From Aspidiotus rigidus (lineage: Eukaryota; Arthropoda; Insecta; Hemiptera; Diaspididae), in the NCBI GenBank assembly GCA_035079385.1, contig JAVHKY010000008.1, positions 4,076,001 to 4,140,000 of the forward strand: a stretch of DNA of 64,000 bases, written 5' to 3'. This document shows positions 21,901 through 34,699 of the stretch, piece by piece (within the stretch, counting starts at the first letter, position 1; each line of letters begins with the position of its first letter). The notes under the pieces were generated by a model. The model was not told the DNA's origin, did no database searches, and saw only the letters and a list, made by a program, of their open reading frames with translations. A program made the translations under genes and the position numbers.

Positions 21901-24472
21901 TGTAACGTAGGTATGAACATTGTGCCCAGGTGGAGGCACTTGCGGGGAAATTCGTATTACGCTAGCTTGCATTTGAGAATTATTGACGGAAGAATTAGTT
22001 GCAGAAATGTCCCCGGTTCTTGCTTGTGGTCTGAAAGGTAGAAAAATTAAATATTCAGACGGTTTCCTTTGTAATTGAATTTGAAAGAAATCGAATCTTT
22101 ACTTGATCAAAGGTTTCGGCGTTATTTGCACAACGGATGAAGGTTCGATGACGGTAGGTGAACTGTGATTACCCTTGATAGGCAAGAAAGTGTATTGTGT
22201 ACTGCCAATATTTTGTACAACCGTCAATGGAGACTGTAAGCTAGCATTGCCAGGGGAATAAGTTGGAGCGCGAGGAGAATTGAACGACGGCGTACCGCAT
22301 CGTGAACTGCCTAAAGAAACTGAAGAAAGGTAAAATGAAATGAGAACAAGCGCAAAAAACTAAAATTTTATCAACAAACATTTCTGCTTTTCGTTCGAAT
22401 CTCTGGTACCCTAGGTATGATCAACTTTAGCACAAGAAAAAGTATCCTCTAACCTCGTGAGAGAAGAGCAGTTTTTCATTCTTCAACAGTTCTTTTTTTT
22501 TAGAAATTATCTTCGTATTCTAATTTACACGTACCTAACATATTCGCCGCTTCAGTTTCATCCGAATCAAAGCGACCAGTCAATCTACTGCGATCGTTAC
22601 TGTTCGGCGATGTTTCCGAATCTAGCGAAGTTTCTTCACTAGTATCTAAAGCACTTCTATTATTCCGTCGATTTCTGTGAAAATACTCAAATCTTAGGAG
22701 GCGAAATATTACACGAATAAAATGAAATTTCATTTTACGAAAATTACCGGCCAAACATTGATGGCACAGTTGTGGCGGGTCGAAGTAAACAATCCTTCAG
22801 ATTCAAATGACGAGAACAGTAACCCCGACGTTGCGATTCTTTTGTACAGCCCTCTTTGGAACACAATCTTCTCCACTGCTTTCCGTTGAACTTTTTCCGA
22901 ACACCACTCGGAGTTGATACGACATCACCTTTATTGTACTTGTGCGGTGTCGTATTTTGAGATCCGCTGAAAACAAATAATTCAGAATAAGATACTTTCG
23001 AATTTCGGTATTTTTCAATACAAAAATTAGCTAATTAATTCACCTAGGAGTCGCAGGGGTAGATCGAGGAGTATAATCCACAATACTAGAGGTACTTCCG
23101 CGACTTTGAACACTGCTGCGCTTGCTACTATTACCCGAGAAATATTTACCATTTTCTGAAACAATAAACGGAAAGCGTGCGAATTTCGACCTTCGCGGCA
23201 GAAATTGAGAGTATGTAAACATTTACCTGCATCGAGGGGGCAAAACATGATATTCTCACGCCTTAAATCATCGTCACTCTCGCAATATTCGTCGAAATGA
23301 CGTCGTTTCTGCTCGTCAACATTATTCACATTTGAAATTATATTGGAACAATTTGGATTCAAATTATTCGTGGTAACATGTAACGGTGAGGTGGCAGCGC
23401 TTCTGCAATGAATTTTCAGCGATTCTGTCTCCATTGATGCGCTAGAATTCGTCTGATACGCATTTGGAGTGCTCGTTGATAAACTATCGCTCGTGCTACA
23501 AGAGGGAAGATTTCCGTATGGTAACAATGGCGGAGGAAGTTCGTCTTGAACATCATTTTCAAGCTCATCGGACCATGGCGGTTGCAATAACCGAATATCG
23601 GCTCTGCTGGCTATGTATTCTTTATTCTCCGAGCCGGTCAACTTGATGACGAATCTTGTCGGAGAAGGCAATATTCTGAACACGGTACCTTCGACGAAAA
23701 TTCTCGCTTGGAGTTGTTTATCATCGACGAGTGAACCACTGGTACGAACACAAACTCGACTGCCGACAGTAACTTGAGACAACGATGGACTAGCATCGCT
23801 AATGATATCGTAACGACCAGCATGTAAAACATCCAGATATAATACTAAATCTTCCGCATTATTATCGAATTCTACCCAAATATTACCAACTGTTGAGTCG
23901 GCTTTTCTAATTATTCCCGGGAAGTACATATCGTTCCTTTTTGCTAAGACGCGATGATCAATCCACTCATGTAAGGCAATACTCAGTTTATCGGATGATT
24001 CAATTTTTACGCTAACGGTTGGTACCGAAGAAATGGAATTTTGGGGATAGTAATCTTGCCTCATAGATGTATCTTGATAGAATGAATGAGACGGTTCTAA
24101 CTTCGGCGGCAATGTTTTCAGAACCGGTAAATTTCTGCTGTTTGGAAAGTGGACGCTATTATTAGGAGTGATGCAAGAATAATCGACAGCAATGGACTGC
24201 GGTGGACTAGCGTTAATGGCGCTGGTAGTAGTAATGGTAGCCGAAGAATGATTATCAGTAACGGATATAGCAACATTTTCCGTTATCGGATTATCCTCGA
24301 GTTCGCTGGGATCAAATTTCCTCTTTTTGGGTAGTTTACGAACGGAAGACAACGATGATTCCCGGGTCGCCTCGGAAACCGTCGATATGTTGTAACTCGC
24401 TTGCATTGAGTTTCGTGCGTCTGGATTCATACCATTATGAAGAACGTCGACAGGTCCCGGGTTCGGCTTCAT
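15475..24472 (-). CDS. cic: Capicua, HMG-box transcriptional repressor (long form)
   Basis: Twenty-six coding exons, minus strand, 5' to 3': 24472-23227, 23155-23044, 22966-22748, 22674-22535, 22310-22103, 22030-21808, 21256-21089, 21010-20758, 20320-19989, 19918-19736, 19664-19470, 19396-19319, 19238-19078, 19011-18762, 18685-18397, 18315-17854, 17775-17643, 17560-17478, 17401-17319, 17243-17105, 16806-16539, 16457-16297, 16216-16106, 15994-15804, 15724-15580, 15509-15475. All use GT/AG and phases sum to 1955 codons plus TGA. Capicua binds TGAATGAA-type sites and silences RTK/ERK target genes in the nucleus. Diagnostic parts: N-terminal barrel domain of the long isoform (about 165-305), HMG box (about 974-1043), [11 protein letters not shown] (about 1128), [18 protein letters not shown] (1631-1648), [17 protein letters not shown] (1743 on) and C1 domain (about 1863-1925). 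The ATG at 24472 follows an in-frame TGA, so upstream exons, if any, are probably noncoding. Confidence 0.95.
19470..19918 (-). CDS. cic: cic exons 10-11: HMG box
   Basis: Exons 19918-19736 and 19664-19470, separated by a 71-bp intron. They encode [20 protein letters not shown], then [20 protein letters not shown] and, after the intron, [20 protein letters not shown]. This is nearly identical to the DNA-binding HMG box of fly and human capicua. The intron splits the box between its second and third helices. No disrupted residue was noticed. Confidence 0.97.
19989..20345 (-). CDS. cic: cic exon 9 and possible alternative (short-isoform) start
   Basis: The exon proper is 20320-19989. It carries [13 protein letters not shown] near residue 865, matching the WHSLVPFL motif at the start of vertebrate CIC-S. 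It also carries [10 protein letters not shown] (944-952), the RSK/14-3-3 site of CIC, and many TP/SP sites. An in-frame ATG at 20345 lies just upstream of the splice acceptor. A transcript starting in the preceding intron would add about eight residues (MRLYSSLS) before this motif. That start is an inference; the exon itself is certain. Confidence 0.7.
22748..22966 (-). CDS. cic: cic exon 3: Cys/His-rich conserved motif
   Basis: It encodes [20 protein letters not shown] followed by [12 protein letters not shown] and [14 protein letters not shown], which matches a conserved block I recall in long capicua proteins. Spacing of Cys and His is C-x4-C-x9-C-x2-H, which could bind a metal ion; this is inference. 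The reading frame joins exons 2 and 4 without disruption. Confidence 0.85.
23227..24472 (-). CDS. cic: cic exon 1 (coding): long-isoform N-terminal domain
   Basis: This 1246-nt exon encodes a basic cluster (KKRKF, a likely nuclear localisation signal near residue 50). It then encodes a globular segment from about 165 to 305 that includes [20 protein letters not shown] and ends near [11 protein letters not shown]. In vertebrate CIC-L this N-terminal domain is absent from the short isoform. Its presence shows the window holds the long promoter product. The remainder is Ser/Asn-rich and looks disordered. Confidence 0.88.
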
Positions 24473-26270
24473 TTTATTAGGAATTTGACGAGTGCCTCTT
24501 CACAAGGAATTCACGAACCTTCCAGGGCATTGGCACGCGAATTATTCAAGACGTATTTGGTTCCTAGGACGTGAGTTCGTCATTTCTTTTCGATGTAAAA
24601 GAATGACTCATGCTACCTACGAAGAGGAACACACGATTTCGTTATCTCAGAACAATATTATAGTGAAGACGATAAAATGATAACAAATATAAACACTGCG
24701 CACGAAGCTTTTCGAAGTTGTTGGGTACGATAATATCTCTTAAAATTCTTTCATGAAAGGAGAAGATTAGTCGCTTCAACAAACGTCGATTAAACATCGA
24801 ACGAAACTCGAGGTAAAATACAGTATTCAGAGTAAAAGAGTAGACAGAGTGCATCAGTGATCAGGGCTGCGGGGCGCCAAAATACGATCGGATAAATGCT
24901 TGTAAAATTTCTCGGTAGAAGCTCATCATAAACAACAGTTCCTTTGACGTAGTACATTGGACAAAAAATTTAAAAATTGGTGCTTCAAAATAATATACTC
25001 ACATCATGACCTAGAGAACTTGAAAAAATCGATAGAACATCAACAACGAGAGAATTTAAGAAAATTGTTTTTAACTCGATTTTAGAAAAATAATCATCGC
25101 GGATTCGAACGTACGCACATTATTTCGGAATAATCAAGACCGATTCAGTTCGAACATCTTATAAACAATAGAAAAGTAAATTAATGAAAATTTCATAATT
25201 ACCATCGTACTGGAGTATATACATCAGTGTGTGTACGATTGAACCTACAGCTACAAAGAGGAAACATATTGAATGAGAAAAATACAATACGTTTATTGGT
25301 ACATCAAGGGTCATGTGACATTCATTGAATTACCCGAGCCCCCCCTAAGCTGGGATTCCATAGACACCATCATTCAAGACAAGATTGTATTTTATTTTGG
25401 TACTTTATTTGAAACGACGATCAGCAACGCTGTGAGCGCTAATATCGTATTTACATTCTGCACGTCTTTTACAGACAAGCTTGAAAACTTGAAAATAAAA
25501 AATGAATTAATGTGATCGAGAAAGAAAAAGTTTAGTGGTACTAGTTTGCGGAAATGAGGTTGAGCAAAGCCGTGGGTTGAGACGGGAAAAAGGGTTTTCG
25601 GTATGGGCGAAATAAATTCGTATTCGGACCTTCGTTAGCAAACGTAACAATCGCTGAAAAAGCAACGGAAACATCAAAAAAATTGACAGGTAATTAACTT
25701 CAGATACGAGACTATTTTACCCACTGAGAACTGAGACCCCGGTCTCGGTCTTACAATATTTCGCTTCTAAATTTTTCGTTCCATTCGTTGAGGATAAGCT
25801 CCACTACCTACTCGTATAGTTATTCAAGCATGACTAACTCATATTAAAATGAAATATAAGTCTTATAAGAGTTATTTCTGTAAAATTTGGCTCTATATGA
25901 TACAGTCGCGGTACCTACGATCATCCTGCGATACGTACATTATTAACAGGAAACCGCTGTTTTATCAAGGGGGTTGTTTTGTTAAAATTGTCTGTCGTGC
26001 GACCAAATCTCAAGTTAGAGGTTTTACAAAAATTTTGACTTTCGAATCATGCACAATATTATGTGACGATCAGATGCAAGTGATGAGTGGAAATATTTTC
26101 AACTATCGACAGCTCTATTTCTACATTAGGTATTGCTAAAGGTGTTCTGGCTGTTTCGCGGCCCAACCTCGAAGGTCCTGTATTTTACAAGTACTTACCT
26201 AGAGTTTACCTGCGCATTGTTATCGACTGGTTTTTTCACACATACACTAACACTAGCTTACCTACGCTAA

Positions 26271-26410
26271 TATGAACCCTTTTTAGCCAAACCCAACCAA
26301 GCGACATGATACCGACCTGGCGAAAAGGAGAATCTTCGCTTCTAGTAAAGGAACATTTCTCTAGATTGTTGTCATATCACTTGGTTGGGTTTGGCTTAAT
26401 AGGGTCCATA
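26271..26410. mobile_element. Foldback / MITE-like element, 140 bp with about 41-bp inverted repeats
   Basis: The left arm contains AGCCAAACCCAACCAAG and the right arm its exact complement CTTGGTTGGGTTTGGCT. Complementarity extends outward through AACCCT/AGGGTC to TATGAA/CCATA with a few mismatches. The loop is about 58 bp and noncoding. No clear target-site duplication was seen beyond a possible TA. It lies about 1.8 kb upstream of the cic start codon. Confidence 0.75.
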
Positions 26411-27633
26411 TCTCAGTCGATTTTCTCGGATATTTTTAATTTTTCAAGTTTCAGCTTCTTATAATTAATGTAGGGCAGTTCCAATATTTCAAATTGCATA
26501 CTTATTCTGTCCTTCTCATACGGTTGAAATCGATTGATTGCTTCAGCCGAAAAAATAGCGACAGACAGTCTCATTTCTGCGTTTTACGGCGAACTTTTAT
26601 TCATTTGTCAGGAGAATGACATTAATCTGTCACAAAAATGTCCTTTGCACCATACAAGAACTTCTGAAAGAATAGAAGTATGACAGAAAATTTGTCCCTG
26701 AAATACCTTTTGTTGAAATGTTTCTCTTGAGTTCATTTTTCTAGAGTAGGTATTTGCTTATACAACCTAGATAACAGTTGCATGTCACAAATAGACTAAT
26801 CTCAAGGAGGTCGTAGGAATATTCTGATTGATCCCTCAAATAATAAGCACCTACATAATGCGCGTTTACTATTTCCACCTCGAATCTAAAATTCAAAACA
26901 AGCATTGAAATAATGCCATGGACAAGCCGTTCGTATTAATTCTTCAAGATCTAGTTGTATGCAGAATGAATAAACGACTGAGATACTTACCATTATTCAT
27001 ACATAATACTTGATGAATTCTGCCAACCGAGACATTTGTTGTCGCTGAATTTTACCGGGCGACAAAAGTGGACTTGGTGAGTTCTCCAATATATGTAATT
27101 ACGTGGAGAGCGTAAAAAATATAAAAATAAATTTCGTGTTTCACGGAATCACTGAGTACTATAAGTTAGTTTCTTCATCATCAACAAGCAGAAACATGAC
27201 TTATCTTTGATAATGCGCAAAAGAAGCTTTGAATTTAATATTTTCAATTTGTATTCTTCTTGAAGTCTATATTCAAGCATAAAAACACTTCTCGAGTATA
27301 CTCATTATTACAGTAGAAATAATAATATAATATCCTTGACTTTCATCAATTATTACAGTCGTGGTATCTTATTTCAGTTTTAAAAATCAGTTTCAATTAT
27401 GTGACTGTAAAACTTTTTTAGTTCTTTTCTTCAAGCGGGGTCTGTCACATTGTCTAAAAATTTCCAAGTCAGTAACGTTTCCAAGAATTATGCAATTTTC
27501 TACATCCAACTTTTCACACTCGGAAGAAAATATGATAAATACCTGTGTAAAATCATTATTATCAAAGCTAGCGAGTCACATTCTGAAGTTTCTAATTCTC
27601 GAGTTCGATATAGTAGGTCGAACGGTATTCTTG

Positions 27634-27639
27634 TTTATT
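27634..27639 (-). promoter_or_regulatory. Possible poly(A) signal of SPRYD7
   Basis: TTTATT on the plus strand reads AATAAA on the minus strand, about 490 bp beyond the SPRYD7 stop. No better hexamer was noticed nearer the stop codon. This is a weak, position-only inference. Confidence 0.25.
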
Positions 27640-28132
27640 TTTGTTCTCTTCGCTACACGAACTGCCATAGAATGCTGAAAACTGACGGCACGAATAAAAA
27701 ATTTGTTTCGAGAAAAATTAAACCTCAGGTTTTATAATGGTCAAACATCAAAAAGACTCGCTACAACTCTCAATAAAAACGCACATCTTAAAATCTCAGT
27801 TTCTTCTAATTTTTCTATCAATTAAAAAATATATGTAAAATTATAGAAAATGATGGGAAAAATTGTATCGAATCCATATCATTAAAACTAACAGAATAAT
27901 TATAATAACGTTAAATGATATAAAGGAGACAATGCGTTTTCGATGGTCCATAATAATAAAATTAGGGTAACTTTTAAACAAATACACAAAAATACATACA
28001 AACTGAAAAATCATTCATAAGAATCATGTCCACACCTTAAAATTAATATTTTGGTACACGGAAAGTACTTAAGTATGAAGGTCTTTTAGAATCAAGGAAC
28101 GTACAACAAAATAATGAATAGAGTAGAATAAA

Positions 28133-29865
28133 TTACAATAAAGACTGTTCGATCATTATTCGTTGGAATCCACTAGGTGGAGAGTATACGAAGTTATCTA
28201 AAATTATATCCATTATAGCGCCATCATCAACTGCAAATTGCAAGGTAACATGAATTTTTGAAAAATTTGAATCGAATAGATGATGTGATAAGAAAACACA
28301 TCGCTTAATCTTAAAAATACAATCTTCACTTCTTCTTACCATAAATAGCTGGATATACAGTACCGCGAATACCTGTAATGGGGGCATCCAAACAAACGCC
28401 ATTGATGTAAAAATTCAGTTCAATATGATCGAAAGATACGCCCTTCAAAAAGAAAAATAATTTAAATAAACAAATAGAGCACATAGAACAAATTAATATT
28501 TCTAAATTGCACTACAATTTATTTGAGATGATTAATGTACATCGTGAAACGACGATATTTTCGATTAATGAGAGCTTATCGACTGGGATGGCAAAATTTT
28601 CTTACTTCAATACTAGATAAGCAAAGAGGAGAAATATAGATCAAGATGGAATGTTCATGAAGAATTATTACTAAGAATTTTTCGATTCGTGATAACGTAA
28701 ATAACTTTTTTTTAGTCACGTAAGCTCTCAATTCTTTTTAATAGAAACTATTTCAAATAAATTTTACGACAAATTGACAAGCGACTGTTCCATCATTTCA
28801 TTTCCATTTTTTCGCACTTTTCCGGCAATATCATAAAAATAAACAATATGTACTGGAAGAATTTCAAAAATAAGTAAAACTTACAACTATATCGCCTTCA
28901 GTCGCTCGTTTAGTCACAGTTTGTAGCTCTTTCTTATTATGACGTAGGACACCATCGTACGAGAAGACCCACGACTCGGCATCATTTCCTCCAGGAGCGG
29001 TATTTAGGTCAGAATTTCTCGTAGCTAATCCGACACCCCAAATTCCTGCAAAAATTTTTAAGATCAATACTTAAGAATTTTGATGATCAGCTCAACAATT
29101 GAGGAAAAATCGAGAATAAACAAAAATTAATGGACAAAAACAGAACTGAGAGATAATTTAGAAAATCGATTCCATTGTAGGGAGATTCAGAACAAAAGAC
29201 TGCTGGTTATTGTGACCAGTTAATGCGTCTGATTTACGACGAGTATCAGTGATTATCAAGAGGTACTGATACGCGATCTGGCTACGAAAAGGCTTGACTA
29301 ACAATGAATTACAAGATGCGACCACCTTTTAATGATTTTCTGAGAAGTATGTCTCCTGTATTTCTTCAACAAATTTCTGCAAACAGTGACCTAAAGTAAT
29401 TGAACATAAGGTAGAAACTTTTCTAGTAAGTTAGAACACCATAATGCGTACAAAATTGTACGAATCGATCGCTATTCACATCAAATCTCTAATTTCCATC
29501 ACCACCGCGATATCTTAATACGCTTAAACGATTACATTACTGCAGGATTTCCGTACCTGATTGTTGTATTTTGACTTCGAAATACGATTTATCTTGTACT
29601 AGAGGAGCGGTTCCTAAAACACCGCCACTTCCACACGCTCGAAGTCCATCCTTGATAATTACTACTTCATGACCTGAAACAAGAGTAGACGTACTACCCG
29701 GTGTTGTTCAAATAGAACATATTTTACAGAATATCTTCAAATCTAATTACCAACACAACTCGTATCCAAGTAAATCGGATCATTATCTTTATCACTAATC
29801 TTGGTCGTATGGAATCCTCCAGTTTCGAAGCAATTTCTAAAGCACGTTAACATAAGGTGAGCCAT
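28133..29865 (-). CDS. SPRYD7: SPRY domain-containing protein 7
   Basis: Five exons on the minus strand: 29865-29751, 29673-29557, 29045-28885, 28442-28340 and 28230-28133. They join in phase to 198 codons including TAA (197 aa); human SPRYD7 is 196 aa. Recognisable blocks are a Cys-containing N-terminus (MAHLMLTCFRNCFETGGFH), HEVVIIKDGLRACGSGGVLG, KSYFEVKIQQSGIWGVGLAT, EGDIVGVSFDHIELNFYING, GIRGTVYPAIY and the ending YSPPSGFQRIMIEQSLL. Nearly the whole protein is one SPRY beta-sandwich, a protein-binding module; the cellular role is poorly known. The ATG was chosen because it reproduces the family N-terminus and length. Its 5' end faces the large plus-strand gene, so the two may share a promoter region. 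Confidence 0.93.
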
Positions 29866-31180
29866 TTGGCCAATTTAAGGACAGGAATTTGGTTCGTGAA
29901 TACTCTAATTATACATTATTTCGACGAAAACTCTACGACCTTCAGTTTATTTTTCGAAAATCACTCGATAGGTACTGTCATGTCAGAACTCCACTCATCC
30001 CAACAATTATTGAACACTCCAAAAAATTTGCACTCTTGACTCTTTCATCAAGTTATCATCATCAATCGTAAAAAGCGTGAAAATCGAAAACATCAACAAA
30101 AGGGGTCTCTGAAAAAATGAAATGAAAAATCCGCTAGAGGGCAGCAGTAGCGATGAACGTTTCGAGCGCCGCAGAGAATGGAGAAATTGAAAATCGAAGG
30201 TAACCTACCAACCAACTCAGCTGATTTAATTTTATTTCTCATTCATTGTATTTATTCATGATTGTAATTAATTTCTTTAGTCTTCGATGTTCATGATTTC
30301 TCTTAAACTGATTTTAAACTTGAATTATTTTAATCTAATGAAGAATATCTCATCTCATAACCGTTCATTGACTCCATTGTGAGCCTATAGTCAGACTGTA
30401 CTGACTGCTGTAGTAGAAGTAGCCTAGATGAGTAGAGATGCAGAATCGCGTATGGAAACGTTACGTATTTTTTAGTTCTCTCGGACAATTTCTCCTCTCC
30501 AGTCAAACCAAGCGGAAAATGAAAAATACTCCCACAAGTGCAGTACAATGAGCCTAGATCATTCGGCAGAGCTGGTTCATCGAGTTCATGCGCAGAAACG
30601 ACTCGTTGTAGATACAGTACGCGTACGTACCGAGTAATGAGAAAGAGCGAGTGAGAGAGGATGAGGGAGAGTGGTTCAGAATGATGTGGGTAAGACAGAG
30701 AGAGAAGATAGGAAGAATGCGCGAGATTTTGTACGAGTACGACTCGATGCAACGTACCTGTGTATGTGCCGGATGGTATGTACTAGGTTATGCAGGTTGC
30801 TTTCCATGTTCCTTTCATGTTAATCGAGTTCACTGTTCACTTTTTCAGTGATTAGTGTTTTTGTGTTCATTCGTTTGTGTTCTTTTTATTTTATACTCCA
30901 ATTTTTATTATTCTAGCAACGCGAACTGAATTTCATATTTACTCCAGTGATAGTGTTTAGTGAACTCGTCGAAGATAGATATTTGTGTAGTTTAGTTGAA
31001 TATTGTTCGGGCGGTTTGCTAATCAAACGATTAACGTCGTTACATTCGAAATAATTAACAGTTCGGATATGTGCGATCGATTTCATTGTTTAAAACCCAG
31101 CTTTCTTAGGATCATTCCTATATGATCGCAGCATCACGTCGATGAACAGGTTCTACAGATCGTATTCATTGTGCTTGAGG
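29866..31180. promoter_or_regulatory. Divergent promoter interval, SPRYD7 (-) and unnamed gene (+)
   Basis: SPRYD7 reads leftward from 29865, and a probable first exon of the plus-strand gene ends at a good donor, GAG|GTAAGT, at 31179/31180. CACTTTTTCAGTG near 30837-30849 carries a TCAGT initiator-like word, a common start site form in insects. The open frame at 30330-30752 on the minus strand has no family resemblance. Boundaries of both promoters are inferred. Confidence 0.4.
30845..31179 (+). other. Candidate first (mostly noncoding) exon of the plus-strand gene
   Basis: It begins at the initiator-like TCAGT and ends at the strong donor GTAAGT. An ATG at 31142 would open a 12-codon frame (MNRFYRSYSLCL) before the donor. 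Its phase does not fit the first coding exon found at 38338, which starts with its own ATG. I therefore treat this exon as leader. No RNA evidence is available. Confidence 0.35.
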
Positions 31181-34100
31181 TAAGTTTTATGACAGATACC
31201 TTATGTCATACTTAATTTTACCGATTACTCAACGAGTCAAAATTAGCCTGGATTTTTCGGTATTTCCAGAAACGGATCATTCTCATTTATGCCAGTACGT
31301 ACTAAAATGTTCTTACAAATGGTATCACAGTAGCATTAGGTACGATCTAGAAACGATGTGTGGTCGAAATTAAAATATACCAAATTTCTATTGTTTGAGT
31401 CAAATGAAGTACAGTACATACGAGCAACTGGTTCGAAAATGTATGTCATTACTTCTTTACGGTATTCATCAATTAAATTTGGGGTGGGGACTGATACGAC
31501 ATTGATTCGGGTTTCTTCTTAATTTTTCATTATGTCAGTACACTTTTACAGGTATAAATAAGATAAGTAGAAATGAAAATACATTCTCTGCGCGAGAAGT
31601 AGGTCTACATTCGACGTGATTGTATCGCAGACATTGTACTTGATTTATTAGGCGGTGTATGCACCGTAGTATTTGAGGAGTGCTGGAGAATGTTAACTCA
31701 AAAGTGAATGCGAATACGAACTGTTGAAGCCTTATTAGAACGAATTGATCTGAATGATTGAACAATTCTGTCATAGTGGATGAAAGCACTATCGGAGGGT
31801 GGTTACGTTACCACATCGGGAAAATTCATGATCATTGCTCGATTCGGCTCTTCAAAACATATCCGTATATCTCGTAACTCTCAGAGAGTGTAAAAAAACA
31901 GTAGAAAAATAGATGAGGTTGATCGCAGCCCATATCTCGACTATTGACGAAGCTTTTGAAAAATCGTTTCCGCAGAATCTTTCACGTATACCTGCCCAAC
32001 TTTATTTGCTTGAAATTCCAATAGTAGTACTACTCTAAACACGTATAAGATTTCTTCCTCAGTGGAATGGAGAAACCGTTAATGAACGATGTATTAAATA
32101 TGAATCTTTATTTGAATGCGTCGATCAAAAGCACCCTTTGAGGTGCGTTCAAGATTTGTTATCTCCAGTTTTGCCATTCTGGAATTCATTCAGCTCGTAT
32201 TTGAAGGTAGAGGAAGATGTTAGAAGTCGTTCAGCATCGTTTATTTTGTCAAAATTCAGCTGTATTAAGATTCGACTTGCCCTTCTTAGAAGCGATCTGT
32301 ATCTCGCATAAATCATAATTTATTTCGTGCCTACGTTCCGTTGAGAGAACTGAAAAGTGGGTCGAACAAATTTCAATTTTTTCTTAGACTCTTCTAATTT
32401 CCAACGTTTTTAAAGGCTACCTTGCTTGGATAATATATTATCGAATTTCATTCACGCAAAGGTGAAGTTTCCACCGAAATTTCCTAGTACAAACAGGCAG
32501 TGTTTTGCACGTGTTATTGAACCGGAAGACAGTTCGAATGAACTTCCCATTTAACTTCATGAGCTTTAGGATGCGGATAAGCTTCCTTTGAGATGAATTT
32601 GTATACCCTTGATGAATTGAGTGGTTATGAGTTGTTGCTCTGCATACTTTTTAAATGTCTGAATATGAGAAAAATACCATTGTCAACAATAAAAATTATA
32701 ATGTAAGTTCAACAGAGAAATATAAAAAATGGGTAGAGCGAGCCTGAACTTATCTTTTGCGAACGAAACTTTTAGGTATCATCTCCTGTTTTTACACGCG
32801 TGGGTTTTTTTTACAATACCTTCCAGACTCGAATAAATGGATATTTCTCGTGATCTGTTCATGTTGAGATTCTGTCAGTGCGTCCTTAATAGTGGACCTA
32901 TTCTTTAACAATCCTCTTATCTTTCCGTTCAATAGATGTCTAGGGATCTTAACAGGAGCAAACGTAAGAAAGAAGGTTGTAGAATTTTGGAATGTGGATT
33001 AAACTTTCTTTGAGATTAGTTTGTACCATGTTAAATGAATGAAATGAGGTTAAGCATGTGATAGTGTAGCTCAGCTTTTTCTTAATCTGAACTCTGTATA
33101 TCTTGAACTAAACGAGTTCCACCTGAAGGAATTTAAAAGTTGTCGTTAACCAGGACATCACTTTATGGAAGTTGAGGAGTCCAAAAAAATCAGAAAATCT
33201 TGGCCGGAATTGTGAAATCTTAACTTTTTCTATTGATTTCGAACAAATATTTTTTCAATTTTTCGTTTCTTTCCATGATTGTACTTTGACAAAAAGCATC
33301 AGATGTACCGTGAGCACCTTGAACTTTGTAAAAGATTCATGTATTTTCATTACGTTGTGTACTTTGTACAGATAATGATCTAATGGCGGACTACAATAGT
33401 ATCTAGAAAACCAAGCTCGCCGATAGATTGAGAGAAATTCAGGAGAGATCTTTCTTGAAAAACTGATACATTTTCATCTTGGCAACGAATTGTATCAGAA
33501 AGGTTCAATGTGCAAGTCTTCATTACGAACAAGTTTTGTTGATCAGATTTTTCGTGCTATGAGAGATAGAAGGTAGAAGTACAAAATGATTTTCAAAAAA
33601 AATTTTGGGATAAGTGTACAGAATGTGCCAAGATTCGGAATGGTTCGTTGAATGCTATAATAAAACTATTATATTACTCGTATTTTATCATATCAAGGTG
33701 CTCTATTTTCATGTACGCATCTGTAAACAAATTACTACACTCGAAGAAGATGTATCATGTGAAAAATTTTGTTTTATTACTTCTGTGGTATCGCAGTTCT
33801 TCATTAGATAACTTATACATATTTATGAACACGAGAACGAATGTAGAACTTATCTTTGTTTTACGTCATTGACTTTGACTTCTACCTGATTTTATAGAGA
33901 AAGAATTTGCGGGGTAAACTTGCAATAGGTGACGCTCCACTTACTATACTAGTTAATGCAGGTGAATTAGTATTCTTATCATTACAATATTTTACAAAAT
34001 TTCACATTTTCATGCAAAATAAGATTTTAAAAAGTTTCTTTGAAGACCCCACCCCTCAGGCTGACTTGATTGTGGCTAAATTGGCCCGACATTGCTTTGT

Positions 34101-34660
34101 ATTTTGTCAAAACAAAAATGGATTAGATAAGGTTGCTAAATAGGCCACCGGAAAGTACGAGTATTTACTACTTTTATCTTTCAAAAAACTAAAAGAAGAA
34201 TGAAAGAAAGTTCTGGAAAATAATTCGAACTGTACAAAGTATTTTTCCGCAAGTCTCCTTAACGGTAGACAGAAAATGTGCTGAGTAGAGAGACTTGGGT
34301 AAGATGCGAAAAATGTGGTCACCATAGAGGTACAAAATTGATTATCTTCTGCCCTGAATTTTGTTCAAATTTATATTTTGAACTTGACATTTTTCAGTTT
34401 GTTTCTCTTTTTCATATTGAATATTGATTCGATGACTATTGTTTGCATGTTTATAAAAAAAGAATTGTTCAGCCATCCGGCCTATTATGTTTGATGCGTA
34501 TGTGATCCACAATTACAAATACAATGGAAATAAAACCAGTATACTTGATAATTTTTCATGTTTTTCACAAGATCTGTACGTTTCCTCGCTTTGATACTCT
34601 TTTCTGTATGGGATGTGTATCATATACTTTTGTACTCGATGGTATACCCTAGTCCGATCT
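31181..34660. other. Intron-like stretch without supported genes
   Basis: AT-rich sequence with scattered short open frames and no recognisable protein motif. It probably belongs to the first intron of the plus-strand gene. No repeat family stood out by eye. Confidence 0.4.
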
Positions 34661-34699
34661 ATTCTAGATTATGAATTACCTATGTACGGACTCGCTTCA

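Larger units (their letters stand above)
24473..28132. other. cic 5' flank / intergenic interval to SPRYD7
   Basis: About 3.6 kb of AT-rich sequence between the cic ATG and the SPRYD7 stop. It should contain the cic promoter and any noncoding first exon, neither of which could be placed. A small foldback element lies at 26271-26410. Open frames at 25273-25515 and 27361-27737 have no recognisable family features. Confidence 0.4.

Noticed and set aside
29837..29838. Splice acceptor at TTTAG in the first SPRYD7 exon
   Set aside because: Reading straight through to the upstream ATG gives MAHLMLTCFRNC, matching the family N-terminus and length, so no intron is needed.
30330..30752. 140-codon minus-strand open frame in the divergent promoter interval
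   Set aside because: Composition is low-complexity and Leu/Ser-rich, no family motif is visible, and it overlaps the probable plus-strand promoter.
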